64,000 nucleotides of DNA from Sphaerospermopsis torques-reginae ITEP-024 (GCF_019598945.1 NZ_CP080598.1:1798001-1862000), one strand, 5' to 3'. Positions 47,261 through 56,869 are shown, counted from the stretch's first letter. Notes: a model not told the origin generated them from the sequence alone. Translations and numbers: made by a program.

Positions 47261-47293
47261 AGATCCCGGACTTCTTAAAGAAGTCCGGGATCT
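47261..47293. terminator. Perfect palindrome after purQ (AGATCCCGGACTTCTT arms)
   Basis: Two perfect 16-bp arms are separated by one base and would fold as a strong hairpin 10 bp after the purQ stop. The T-run (attttttcc near 47303) is about 10 bp further, so it may terminate transcription. The arm closely matches that of the palindrome at 54161-54191 beyond the two-gene unit, which argues for a dispersed repeat used, or not, as a terminator. Confidence 0.6.
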
Positions 47294-47404
47294 GATGTTT
47301 GCAGATTTTTTCCTATTTCATTATTTTTACGTATTGACTTGTTAAGTTTTAAAGATTTAATATAAAGGGTGTTGTAATATTAACAACCACAAGTAAAGGT
47401 GCAA

Positions 47405-50400
47405 ATGAATAAAATAGCAATAAATCCAGACTTAGCAAATGTAGATTACACTGATTTATTAGATAAAATTATTCAAGTTTTACAAAATAAGCAAATATTT
47501 ACAATTTCTGCTGATAATAAAAGAGTCAAGGTAGATATGAATGAAGTAGTTAATGAAGTTATTAAGTTAACTCCTCATAACCCATTAGGAAACGAAAGGA
47601 TATTACGTTCAGCAACTTTGAATTTTATTCCTGGTACTGAAGATTTATTCAGAGAGAAAATTAAACAGATTGTAGTTTATATTCAATCTCATCTACAAAG
47701 AGAAATTACCACAAAAACTGGTGATCATCAAATAGATAGAGTTACATTTATTAAAACCTTAATCTCAGATTTACAGACATTTAAAGGAGAATATAAAAAA
47801 CATGAAAAAACCCAAGAAATTCTTTTAGACTTCACCTATCCATTTAAAGAAGCGAAAGATTTACAAAAACAGAGATTAACAATTAAAAAAGACGAAAGAA
47901 ACAAAAACAAACAACTACTAAAAGCGCATAAAGTCAAAATTCACATAGATAAACCACGTGATTTTAACGCTACCTTATTAACAGGGATAAACAATTATCT
48001 TGATATCACATTTGCAGATGCTAACACAGAAGATCGAGAAGACTTAGAATATATAATTGAGAACTTGGAGAAAAACACCAACTCAGACATTTACAGTTTA
48101 CAAAACCTCGTCAACCAAGAAACATTAGGAAAACTGAAAAAACTAGCTAAAATTAGATATTTAGAATATTTATTAGAACAAATTGACGACAAAAATCAAG
48201 GTAAAATCTACTTAGAAGATTTAATCAGAAGACTGAAACTATTAGAAGATTACATTAACGATAGTAACAAAGCAGATGGAGAATATCAAGTTAACTATGG
48301 GGGAATATCGGTTAATTATCAAACCATGTTTTCCCGCAGTGAAGCTTATGATATACTACCAATAATTCCCATTATTGAAGGTTATCTAGGAGAAGCAGAA
48401 AATCCTCATAGAGAAGATATAGAATTTACCTTTGGGTTAAAGTTAAAATTAAATGGTAAAGTGCAAACTGATGGAGGAAAAACAGCTTTTGACTATCACC
48501 TCAACCTGTTAGATCCAGATAGTGATTATCATAAAAAAGAACTTGCAAACGAATCAACAAAATTCACATTTGTCAATAAAATCTTGAAAATCGGATTTTT
48601 ATATTATTTCATCTTTGCATCACGGCCAAATCTTGCAAGTGATTTAGAATATAATCCCATAGAGACATTAGAAAAAAACGTCTTACCCATATTGAGAGGT
48701 AATGACGAAGAAGCAAAACGGAAACTCTTTAAAAGTTGGATTGAAGGATTTAAAAAATTAAACGTTGCAGAAAAAATCAAAACCTTAAAAAACAGTCTCA
48801 CCAGTTTAATCAAACATAAAACACCATTTCCGGTGAGAAATTATCCTGTACATATTTCTGTGAAAAACAGCATTTTAGAAACCGACATCGACACCATCAA
48901 CGAAAGACAAACCATATTTAAAGAAGCGTTGCGGAGAAATTTTAAAGACTGTTTAAAATACATTAACTTAGGAAACGCAACCACACAAGACAACTTACTG
49001 ATCACCCTTCCTGGAAATATCAGTATTAGTGAAATTCAGTTTTTAGAGACAGAAGAAAAAGAAACCTTTGATATGAAATATGATCTGACTCCAGGAGTAG
49101 GAGTTTTACCTGTCATATTTTTAGCAATGAAAGAAGGGGGTAATTTTTATCATAAACACTTACAACATCGTAACTTATTAGTATTTCCCCATCGTTCAGA
49201 AAATGATAAACTAGAAGAACATCAAGAATTTATTTACAAAATCACCTATAGTTTACTTGCGTATCTTTGTCTTCATGTCATCTTAGAAAAACAGAGTAAA
49301 ACTTTTCTTCCTTTATTTAGAATACACCTCAACGATAAAACCGATAATGCACCAATAGAGAAATTTATTCTTGCTTTAACTAAGGTATTATCTCATTTAT
49401 TTAACGACGGATACCGTAGTAATGAACAGGGAATAGTCATTACTAAAACTAGCAATTTAAAATTTACAATTCCTAATTCTCTCAGTTCATTATATTCTGT
49501 ATTTCCCAAAAAATTTACCTTTGCACCAACTGATAAATTTACATTTCAGGAACTTAAAAAACTTGCGATCATCGTTGTTTCCAGTCGAGAAAGTGACAGT
49601 CGGTGGAATATCAAAGATAAAAAAGCTAACTTAATGGGTGAAATTATCACCTTAGAAACAGAAAACAAAACCGCAAGAGTGCAACTATTTAAAACCTTCT
49701 CAGAAAACTACGACGATCATCAAAAAATGTTTGAATATCCTACGGTTGTAGTTGATAATGTAGATAAACTTTACCAAAGAGGTTACAGACACTTTATTTA
49801 TATCGCAAAAGTTCCTTACAGTAGTACATTACATATTACCCAAGTAGATAAAAAAGAAGAATTGTTTTTCATGTCAGAGAATGTGATTAAATCATTAAAA
49901 AAAGAAAGACATGACATCAAAATTTATCCGATGTTTTTTGAAAAATACTATGCGGTAAAATTGGAAACTCCCCAAGCTACATCTTTATATATTCAGGATA
50001 CCTTAGAACTTACCAATTTAGTGGAGGATAGCAATAAACAATCTGTGATTTTCTTCAATTTATTTAATGGTTTAAAAGTTGCAGATGATGTTAACTATCA
50101 TGGAGTCATGTCTTATGCGACTTTGTTAAATATTTATGAGGGAATTTTAGATGATAAGGATATCAAGGAAGGTTTAATTTATGATGATAGTCAGTTAAAA
50201 AATGAAATCTTGCAATGTTTAACTTTGTTCCATTTTTCCCGTTATGAAAAATCAGGTAAATTACAATTAAAGTTAGATCCCTATCAGAATTTAATCGGGG
50301 ATGAGTCAGTTAGTAAATCTGCAATGTTTTCACATATTAGAGGTAAGGGAGAGTTTAATTCTCTCGCGTTTTTAACGTATGTTAAATCAATTTTATTAGG

Positions 50401-50410
50401 TAAGGAATGA
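47405..50410 (+). CDS. Very large protein of unknown function, first gene of a two-gene unit
   Basis: The family was not recognised. The 1001-residue product is rich in Lys, Glu, Asp, Asn and Ile, has no signal peptide and one hydrophobic patch (ILKIGFLYYFIFAS, about residue 400). The N-terminal 300 residues are mostly helical. The C-terminal third has alternating strands and helices: KKLAIIVVSSRESDSRW at about 718-734, a strand around NLMGEIITLE, then QRGYRHFIYIAKVPYSSTLH at about 791-810. This might be a diverged RNase H/PIWI-like fold, a low-confidence guess. ATG 47405, with AAAGG five bases upstream, is preferred to GTG 47399. The helicase-like gene follows after 129 bp. Confidence 0.7.
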   Translation: MNKIAINPDLANVDYTDLLDKIIQVLQNKQIFTISADNKRVKVDMNEVVNEVIKLTPHNPLGNERILRSATLNFIPGTEDLFREKIKQIVVYIQSHLQREITTKTGDHQIDRVTFIKTLISDLQTFKGEYKKHEKTQEILLDFTYPFKEAKDLQKQRLTIKKDERNKNKQLLKAHKVKIHIDKPRDFNATLLTGINNYLDITFADANTEDREDLEYIIENLEKNTNSDIYSLQNLVNQETLGKLKKLAKIRYLEYLLEQIDDKNQGKIYLEDLIRRLKLLEDYINDSNKADGEYQVNYGGISVNYQTMFSRSEAYDILPIIPIIEGYLGEAENPHREDIEFTFGLKLKLNGKVQTDGGKTAFDYHLNLLDPDSDYHKKELANESTKFTFVNKILKIGFLYYFIFASRPNLASDLEYNPIETLEKNVLPILRGNDEEAKRKLFKSWIEGFKKLNVAEKIKTLKNSLTSLIKHKTPFPVRNYPVHISVKNSILETDIDTINERQTIFKEALRRNFKDCLKYINLGNATTQDNLLITLPGNISISEIQFLETEEKETFDMKYDLTPGVGVLPVIFLAMKEGGNFYHKHLQHRNLLVFPHRSENDKLEEHQEFIYKITYSLLAYLCLHVILEKQSKTFLPLFRIHLNDKTDNAPIEKFILALTKVLSHLFNDGYRSNEQGIVITKTSNLKFTIPNSLSSLYSVFPKKFTFAPTDKFTFQELKKLAIIVVSSRESDSRWNIKDKKANLMGEIITLETENKTARVQLFKTFSENYDDHQKMFEYPTVVVDNVDKLYQRGYRHFIYIAKVPYSSTLHITQVDKKEELFFMSENVIKSLKKERHDIKIYPMFFEKYYAVKLETPQATSLYIQDTLELTNLVEDSNKQSVIFFNLFNGLKVADDVNYHGVMSYATLLNIYEGILDDKDIKEGLIYDDSQLKNEILQCLTLFHFSRYEKSGKLQLKLDPYQNLIGDESVSKSAMFSHIRGKGEFNSLAFLTYVKSILLGKE

Positions 50411-50539
50411 AAATTAAAATTTCTCTTTCTTTGCGTCTACCCTGCGGGATGCGCGAAAGTTTTATTATAAAAACGAACCGCAGAGACGCATAAATCGCAG
50501 AGAGAAGAGGTTTTTTAGGGTTTTTATAAGGTGTGAAAT
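50411..50539. other. Spacer between the two large genes, with inverted repeat
   Basis: The 129-bp spacer contains tctctttctttgcgtct and, about 45 bp on, agacgcataaatcgcagaga, which pair imperfectly as a stem, plus a ctaccctgcgggatgcgcga segment. Such ctttgcgtct/agacgcaaag elements are frequent in cyanobacterial intergenic DNA. The two genes could still be one transcript. An AAGGTG at about 50529 serves the second gene. Confidence 0.5.
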
Positions 50540-53500
50540 ATGACTGCAAAAATAGCGGATGATTTGGGAAGGTTGTTTGAGGTTGGTTTTAATATTGGGA
50601 TTTTATCTTATATCCATAAAAATAATATCAAAAATCATTTTGGTAATTTATATAGTCAGGATTTGCAAAATCTCAGGTTTGCGGAAATTAAGAAGACTAT
50701 TGTTAAGAAAGTTATTGGTAAATTAGAACGAGAAATAGCGGAAACTTGGTGTCAGTTTTTTGTACAAAAGGGTTTTTTGTGTGGTTTAAATTTCTTTCGG
50801 GAGTATCTTAAATCTCTGGGATGTCGTGAGAAAACAAACTTGCAATATTTGGAGGTGATCTATTTTCAATGTCGCTTTAATGGTGAAAATAGTATTGGTA
50901 CTCATGAAGTTGATGAAACACAATGGTTTAAAAATGTTCTGTCGCAGTTTGAAAATCTCAATGTAAATTATGGGAATATTCAAAATTATAAACAACGCGG
51001 TGATTTTCTCAACGCTGATAGTTTGATGTTGTTGAAATATAGGAATAATTACCGGGTTTTATGTCTTGATTTATCGGTGTTTTCTATTCACACTGATGAT
51101 GATTTACAAAATATTGATTATGTGGAAATTATTAGAGGTTTATTATTACGAGATATCAATTATTTACGTTCTAAAAGTGTGTTTTCTAAGTTGCGTATTG
51201 ATACGGAATCTCTGGGTTTAGATTTTTCTCCCGGTTTAAAGGAATATTTCACCGCTTTTAAATCTAAGGATAAGGAAAGTGCTAAATTAATTCAAGCGGG
51301 TAGTTATATTTATAGTTTCTGTCAGTTTTTACAAGAAAATTCTCTTCTTCCTCATATTTCTAAGTTGGTTTGTAATGCAGTGGGATATAGCGATCGCTCT
51401 TTTAATACTATTTCTATTCCGGGAAATAATCTAGAACTTTTTCACACCTGTTATCAAATTTATCAAAAACATGATAAAAAGGAAGAAATAACCGACGCAC
51501 GTTATCGCGTTTTACAAAATATTCAAGTTAACGCACATCGCAGTTTTCAACAAGGTAGAAATCTGGTTGACTCTCTCCTCAACATTACCCCCAATACCAT
51601 CAATATTTTACCACGTCATACAGAAACGATTACCGACTTTTATAACTCTGTTTCTCCCGTACCATCTGAGTTAATTTCTAGTTTAAGTTTAACCGGAAAT
51701 CCCAATTTTAGACAAGCGCACAACCAACTAATTAAAAGATATCTGCTTTCAGAAAATACCTACATCTTCCTAACAGGAAATCCCGGAATCGGAAAAACTA
51801 CTGCTATTGTTGATTTTCTGACTCAATATCAAAATGATGGTTTCCTTTTATTATACGTCAGTCCCCGGAAACAAGTCAATCTTGATATCATTGAAAAATT
51901 CAAAGATCGCAAAACTGGAAGATTAGTAAATGAGCAAATTTTTGCTATCAATACTCACAGTAATTTGATTCAAGATAATGGTGGTAAACTCTCGGTTGCT
52001 TATACATCAAACCAATATCAAGAAGATTTTACTTTAGGAAATGTGCATTTTCTCAACAGTGAAAATATTGAGAGAAAATCACAACGTCAAGATAGACTGC
52101 AACAAATTACAGATGATACTTTTCAAGATACAGGAACAAAAAATAAAGGAGTTTTACAGAGTATTTGTGAAGGTTTATATTACCTCATCAAATATCAAAA
52201 ATCTAATCAAATTATTGCAACCGCTTCTACCCAGTCTTTGAAAAAAACTGATTATGGTGATACTTTAAAACATTTAGAAAAAATCTTTCAAGACGCATAC
52301 AGTACCAGAGAAAATAAAGTCTTTCCTGAAAAGATGCGAAATATATCCCGCAGAATTAAACATCTATTTATTATGATAGATGAAATTACCGGAGATGAGG
52401 GAGGAGTGGAATTTTTAGAAGGTATTAAAAAAATGGTGAAAACCTATCAGTTAACCAAACCGGAAAATGGTTTTAATACTAAAATTATTGTCGCGGATGC
52501 TTCTATTGTGGATAAAAATGTCATTTGTCAACATTTAGAAGACACTTCTCCCGAACCGAATAAGGTGTATTTTAGAACCGCATCTGCAAATATTCAACCT
52601 TTATCTGTAGAAAGTTTCACTTTTAAAGGTTCACCCGCTATCATTATTAATACTAACACCTATCCTGCAAAAAATTTAACTATAAATTATCAAATCATCA
52701 TAGAATCTTGTCGTTTTACTAATAGAGTTAAATTAAAAGATAAATCGGATTTAGAAAAAATATCCCAGGAAGAAATTTTTAAAGATATCAAAAATCTCTT
52801 TGAAAAACCCGATGTAGAACAATTTATAGTTTACATCCAAAATAAACCCAAATTATCAGAACTTATAGATAAAATTCAATCAGAGTTAGGAAGAGATAAA
52901 TTTGTCAAAAATACCCACTTCCTAGAAATACACGCGAATATTTCAGAAGCGGAAAAACAAGAAATTAAAAAACATCAAGAAAACGTCAAAGTTGTATTTA
53001 TGACTGCTTCTGGTAGTCGCGGTTTATCCTTCCCCAAAGCGAAACATATATTAGTCGAAATTCCTAAATTTGAAATTGAAAAAAACCTGATGGAAATAAT
53101 TCAGGTTATTTACCGAGGACGGGGAAATGATATCATAGATAATCAAGATAAATACCTGACATTTTATTTAGCTGAACGTTCAGTTTATTATCAAGATGAT
53201 CCAGAAATATCTATTAAAGAAAACTCTCTAAATTTATTAAATCTCCTCTTAATTCTCAAAGCATCTATCATGACTAGGATTCAAGGTTATGGTAATATCG
53301 GAAGGAAGAATTATTTACTTATCCCCATCGGTGGAAAATCAGTTTTTGCTGCGGGAGATACCTTTTCTAGTAAAATTGAAAATCTCATTACCCAACTGAA
53401 AAAAGAATATAACCGTAATAAAAGTCATACTTCCTTAAAAGACGCATACACAAAACTGGAATTATTAATGGGTGACGGTGATTTTATCGTTGCTAAAAAT

Positions 53501-54148
53501 ACGGAAGAGAGTTATTTAAAGATTAGGGAAAATTTTAATAATACATTTTTAGAAGTTGCGAAAACTTTTGATCGGTTATTAGATTTTACACCTTTAGAAC
53601 TAGGTTATATTAGTGGAGGATTATTAATTGTACCCTGTCAAAATATCCAAGAATCTTACCAAATGCGTTTTTTAGATGTTCAAAACTATGCAAATAGAGA
53701 ATTATGGAATAATTTAAAAAGCATTAGTAAAAATCAAATCTATCCCGAAAGTCTCACTTTTGCGGTAAAAGATGCAATAGAATTAGTAGAAAAGTTAATC
53801 AATGCACCGGAAAAAACTCAGAATTATATTCAAAAAAGTCAACATACAGATCAATATTATGCTTTACCACTATTTGCATTTATTAGTGGTGAAGTGATGA
53901 AAGAATATTTTTCAAGTAAACTAGAAGAACCGGAAGATCAACGTTTTAAAGATATCCTATCTATATATATTCGTTCTTTGTATCCGGTGGGTAATATTTT
54001 ACCGATAGGACATAATTATAAAGAATTTCCTTTTGTGGTATTTAGAAGTTATAGTTTGGAGGAAATGAGAAATAAATTGTTTACAGAAAAATATTTGTTA
54101 AATTCTCAGGAATTAAATGTTATTAATTTAATTCTTTCTCAAAATTAA
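50540..54148 (+). CDS. Large SF2 helicase-like P-loop protein, second gene of the unit
   Basis: The 1202-residue product has no recognised family name, but helicase motifs appear in order: motif I TGNPGIGKTT at 412-421, Ia-like LLYVSPRKQVN at about 446, II IDEIT with Asp614-Glu615, III-like VADAS at 651-655, IV-like QFIVYIQNKPK at about 765, V MTASGSRGLSFP at 821-832, and VI QVIYRGRG at 855-862. The 400 residues before motif I and the 340 after motif VI are unlike known domains; no iron-sulfur cysteine set, nuclease or methylase motif was seen. ATG 50540 has AAGGTG upstream. Paired with the 1001-residue protein, it could be a defence or plasmid/phage-control system. Confidence 0.75.
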   Translation: MTAKIADDLGRLFEVGFNIGILSYIHKNNIKNHFGNLYSQDLQNLRFAEIKKTIVKKVIGKLEREIAETWCQFFVQKGFLCGLNFFREYLKSLGCREKTNLQYLEVIYFQCRFNGENSIGTHEVDETQWFKNVLSQFENLNVNYGNIQNYKQRGDFLNADSLMLLKYRNNYRVLCLDLSVFSIHTDDDLQNIDYVEIIRGLLLRDINYLRSKSVFSKLRIDTESLGLDFSPGLKEYFTAFKSKDKESAKLIQAGSYIYSFCQFLQENSLLPHISKLVCNAVGYSDRSFNTISIPGNNLELFHTCYQIYQKHDKKEEITDARYRVLQNIQVNAHRSFQQGRNLVDSLLNITPNTINILPRHTETITDFYNSVSPVPSELISSLSLTGNPNFRQAHNQLIKRYLLSENTYIFLTGNPGIGKTTAIVDFLTQYQNDGFLLLYVSPRKQVNLDIIEKFKDRKTGRLVNEQIFAINTHSNLIQDNGGKLSVAYTSNQYQEDFTLGNVHFLNSENIERKSQRQDRLQQITDDTFQDTGTKNKGVLQSICEGLYYLIKYQKSNQIIATASTQSLKKTDYGDTLKHLEKIFQDAYSTRENKVFPEKMRNISRRIKHLFIMIDEITGDEGGVEFLEGIKKMVKTYQLTKPENGFNTKIIVADASIVDKNVICQHLEDTSPEPNKVYFRTASANIQPLSVESFTFKGSPAIIINTNTYPAKNLTINYQIIIESCRFTNRVKLKDKSDLEKISQEEIFKDIKNLFEKPDVEQFIVYIQNKPKLSELIDKIQSELGRDKFVKNTHFLEIHANISEAEKQEIKKHQENVKVVFMTASGSRGLSFPKAKHILVEIPKFEIEKNLMEIIQVIYRGRGNDIIDNQDKYLTFYLAERSVYYQDDPEISIKENSLNLLNLLLILKASIMTRIQGYGNIGRKNYLLIPIGGKSVFAAGDTFSSKIENLITQLKKEYNRNKSHTSLKDAYTKLELLMGDGDFIVAKNTEESYLKIRENFNNTFLEVAKTFDRLLDFTPLELGYISGGLLIVPCQNIQESYQMRFLDVQNYANRELWNNLKSISKNQIYPESLTFAVKDAIELVEKLINAPEKTQNYIQKSQHTDQYYALPLFAFISGEVMKEYFSSKLEEPEDQRFKDILSIYIRSLYPVGNILPIGHNYKEFPFVVFRSYSLEEMRNKLFTEKYLLNSQELNVINLILSQN

Positions 54149-54160
54149 AATTAGTGGTTA

Positions 54161-54191
54161 GATCCCCGACTTCTCCAAGAAATCGGGGATC
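54161..54191. repeat. Palindrome after the two-gene unit (GATCCCCGACTTCT arms)
   Basis: The 31-bp element has 14-bp arms with one mismatch and a 3-base loop, 12 bp after the stop codon of the helicase-like gene. It is a close relative of the palindrome at 47261-47293 in front of the unit. It may serve as a terminator, although no T-run follows directly. Confidence 0.7.
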
Positions 54192-54302
54192 CTATTAGGA
54201 TTTTGGATTTTGGATTTTGGATTTTAGATTTTAGATTGATTAAAGATTGATTATAATTTGTGCGATCGCTATTTTTAACCAACCTATATTTAAAGCTATA
54301 AT

Positions 54303-54971
54303 TTAATCATTTCCATTTCCTAAATTCTTCGCACACACATCAACCAACTCGCAAACATCACAACCAGGAGAACGTGCTTTACAAACTGTACGACCATGAT
54401 ATATTAATCTAATAGACCAATTTTCCCAATCTGGTTGAGGTAATAATTTCATTAAATCTTTTTCAATATTAATAGGTTCAGTATTTTTTGTTAACCCCAA
54501 TCTTTGACTTAACCGCTTCACATGAGTATCTACTGTCACGCCTGCATTAATACCATAAGCGTGCGCTAAAACCACATTTGCAGTTTTTCTCGCAACTCCG
54601 GGAAGTTTTAATAATTCTTCCATTTTATTGGGAACAACTGAGTTAAAATCTTCAACTATCATCCGACAAGCAGCTTTAATATTTTTCGCTTTATTGCGAT
54701 AAAAACCCGTGGAACGAACTAATTCTTCTAATTCTAAAATATCCGCATTTGCTAAACTTTCTGCATCAGGAAACCGACTAAATAAAGCTGGAGTAACTTT
54801 ATTCACTCGTTCATCTGTGCATTGTGCAGAAAGAATTGTTGCTACTAATAATTGTACCGGAGTTTCATAATTTAAAGAACAAGTCGCATCAGGATAAAGA
54901 CGATGGAGACGGGAGAGAATTTCTAAAGCGCGTTGCTTTTTGGATAATTTGGATAAATTTTTAGTAGTCAC
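54303..54971 (-). CDS. nth: Endonuclease III
   Basis: Nth is the DNA glycosylase/AP lyase for oxidised pyrimidines. The 222-residue protein contains the helix-hairpin-helix LPGVARKTANVVLAHAYG with the catalytic Lys, the catalytic Asp in VDTHVKRLSQRLGL, and the C-terminal [4Fe-4S] ligands (CKARSPGCDVCELVDVC). The Arg/Lys-rich N terminus is normal. It is convergent with the helicase-like gene upstream. Confidence 0.95.
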   Translation of the reverse strand: MTTKNLSKLSKKQRALEILSRLHRLYPDATCSLNYETPVQLLVATILSAQCTDERVNKVTPALFSRFPDAESLANADILELEELVRSTGFYRNKAKNIKAACRMIVEDFNSVVPNKMEELLKLPGVARKTANVVLAHAYGINAGVTVDTHVKRLSQRLGLTKNTEPINIEKDLMKLLPQPDWENWSIRLIYHGRTVCKARSPGCDVCELVDVCAKNLGNGND

Positions 54972-55015
54972 ATCAATAATATTTGAATTTATTTTATTTG
55001 AAAATTAACTTATTT

Positions 55016-55122
55016 CTCGTTCCCATACTCTGTATGGGAATGAATTGTATAAGACTCTGCCTTTTTTGTCAAATAGAGGTAAAACCTCTAGATCACATTC
55101 CCAGTCTGAGACTGGGAACGAG
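55016..55122. repeat. MITE-like element with ctcgttccca ends
   Basis: A 107-bp element begins ctcgttcccatactctgtat and ends cagtctgagactgggaacga(g). Each end is itself a small palindrome (cattcccagtctgagactgg at the right), and the two ends are inverted copies. The core carries tagaggtaaaacctcta, another palindrome. Such ctcgttcccag elements are common in Nostocales genomes. It lies between rseP and nth. Confidence 0.8.
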
Positions 55123-55131
55123 ATCATTTGC

Positions 55132-56226
55132 TTACAAGTTCTGGAATATTTGTTGCACAAATTCTAGTTGCAGAGTTTCTTTGAAAATCAAGAAAATACC
55201 TAATCCTAAAAGTAGGACTAAACCTGTTTGCATGACACCTTCTTGAATTTTGGCTGGTAAGGGTTTACCAAGTAAACCTTCAATCAAAAGAAAAGCTAAT
55301 TGTCCACCATCTAAAGCAGGGAGAGGTAAAATATTGATGATGGCTAAATTAATACTAATTATTGCCGCAAAAGATAGCAAATTTGCACTATTATCTGCTG
55401 CTAATTTAGCACCAATTTTCACAATATTCACAGGTCCTGAAACCTGACTAGCTGTTTGTTGAAAATTAGTTATTAGCTGTCCAAATCCTTTGATTGTACC
55501 AATAAATAACTGTTGAAATCTATCAGCAGCAACGGTAAAAATTTCTATAGGATTTTGGGGACGACGATAAACAGCTTGTCCATTTGGTCCTAATTCAATT
55601 CCCACTAAACCTTTACCATCAGCACTTTCTGTAGGGGTTAATTTCAAAGGTATTTCTTGATTTTGACGCTGAATTTTGAGGTTAAGTTGCTGATTTGGAT
55701 GGGTTTGAATTTCTTTGGTCAGCAATAAGGTAGAATCTTTACTAGCAGTTAGTTCCTGACCATTGACGCTAAGAACAATATCACCTGCGCGAATACCAGC
55801 TTGGTAAGCTATTGATTGTTCATTAACAGGTTTAACAAGTACACCAGGTTGATATTGAAATTCTTGGGGAATACCAACAATACCTATTTGCAAAGCGAGA
55901 ACAAAATAAGCAAATATTAAGTTTGCTATCACACCGGCGCTAATGACGATCGCCCGATCTAAAATAGGACGATTCCGCAATAAGTTGGGATCATTGGGGG
56001 GAATTTCGCTATCTGGATCATCGTCGGGAAAACCAACAAAACCACCCAAGGGGAAAGCGCGGATGGTGTATTCTGTTTGTGATCCTTGGTATTTTAAGAG
56101 GGTGGGACCAAAACCCAAAGAAAAGCGGTTAGCGTAGATACCTTGAGAACGTGCGGCTATAAAATGTCCTAACTCGTGTACTAAGATCAAAATTGCCAAG
56201 ACGGCGATCGCTGCTAAAACTGACAT
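55132..56226 (-). CDS. rseP: RseP-type site-2 intramembrane metalloprotease
   Basis: The 364-residue membrane protease has the zinc motif HELGH at residues 17-21 in the first helix, a PDZ domain (about 125-205; IAYQAGIRAGDIVLSVNGQE) and the second active-site motif INILPLPALDGGQL with the third zinc ligand Asp. It would cleave membrane-anchored anti-sigma factors or signal-peptide remnants. No anti-sigma gene is adjacent, so the substrate is unknown. The C-terminal helix ends just before the MITE at 55016-55122. Confidence 0.92.
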   Translation of the reverse strand: MSVLAAIAVLAILILVHELGHFIAARSQGIYANRFSLGFGPTLLKYQGSQTEYTIRAFPLGGFVGFPDDDPDSEIPPNDPNLLRNRPILDRAIVISAGVIANLIFAYFVLALQIGIVGIPQEFQYQPGVLVKPVNEQSIAYQAGIRAGDIVLSVNGQELTASKDSTLLLTKEIQTHPNQQLNLKIQRQNQEIPLKLTPTESADGKGLVGIELGPNGQAVYRRPQNPIEIFTVAADRFQQLFIGTIKGFGQLITNFQQTASQVSGPVNIVKIGAKLAADNSANLLSFAAIISINLAIINILPLPALDGGQLAFLLIEGLLGKPLPAKIQEGVMQTGLVLLLGLGIFLIFKETLQLEFVQQIFQNL

Positions 56227-56425
56227 AGAGCAAATTTAGTGAAAATATTGAGATATATATCTTTATTGTAGTTTGGGAATGGACTCAGAAACAAAGTCTA
56301 GTGTTATTTCTTGTCAATTGCTAATAAAAGTGCAAATTATGGCAATTTTGCCAATTTCCAAATTTTAAACCCAAATTTTTCAGAATCAGGATGTCTAGGA
56401 TTTAAGAATTTACAGGATAATTCAT

Positions 56426-56869
56426 TTATTTTTCATCCTCCCAAATTGTATAATTTTCTGCAAATACATCCTCCCAAGTTAAAGCAGTAATTTCTGGTTT
56501 TTTACCCATTTCATCCCTAGCATCTTGTTTAGCAGATGTAAAACATTTATCCCAAATAGATTCTAAAAACTCTCGATTAAGACTAGGCATTTCTTCTTGA
56601 CTATCAGCAATTTCTCTTCTTGCTGAACGAATGGAAATTACCCAACTAGCACTACGTTTTTCAGGTTGACATTTCCATTTAATTATATGTAACATCAATC
56701 GAGTTAATTGACTAATAACTGCTCTTTTTTCTGATCTTCCCATTGACTCTGCTAAACTCTCTAAAATCTGATCAACTTCTGCCATTTTTCCCTCCTTTAG
56801 CAATTCCTTTGCTTTTTTCACTGCTAAGTATGGTGATTGAAATACCAGTTCATCCCATGTTAATGTCAT
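56426..56869 (-). CDS. DUF29 family protein
   Basis: The 147-residue helical protein has the DUF29 pattern of cyanobacteria: VDQILESLAESMGRSEKRAV, then LTRLMLHIIKWKCQPEKRS and WVISIRSARREIAD. The usual short C-terminal part is replaced by LTWEDVFAENYTIWEDEK. Its function is unknown. It lies downstream of a broken vapC and may be an accessory of the toxin-antitoxin cluster or an independent gene. Confidence 0.8.
   Translation of the reverse strand: MTLTWDELVFQSPYLAVKKAKELLKEGKMAEVDQILESLAESMGRSEKRAVISQLTRLMLHIIKWKCQPEKRSASWVISIRSARREIADSQEEMPSLNREFLESIWDKCFTSAKQDARDEMGKKPEITALTWEDVFAENYTIWEDEK

Noticed and set aside
48604-48813. Minus-strand ORF inside the 1001-residue gene
   Set aside because: It is a short antisense frame in a long, clearly open sense gene.
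50540-54148. DinG/XPD-type or restriction-type I helicase
   Set aside because: No four-cysteine iron-sulfur motif, and no specificity or methylase neighbour.
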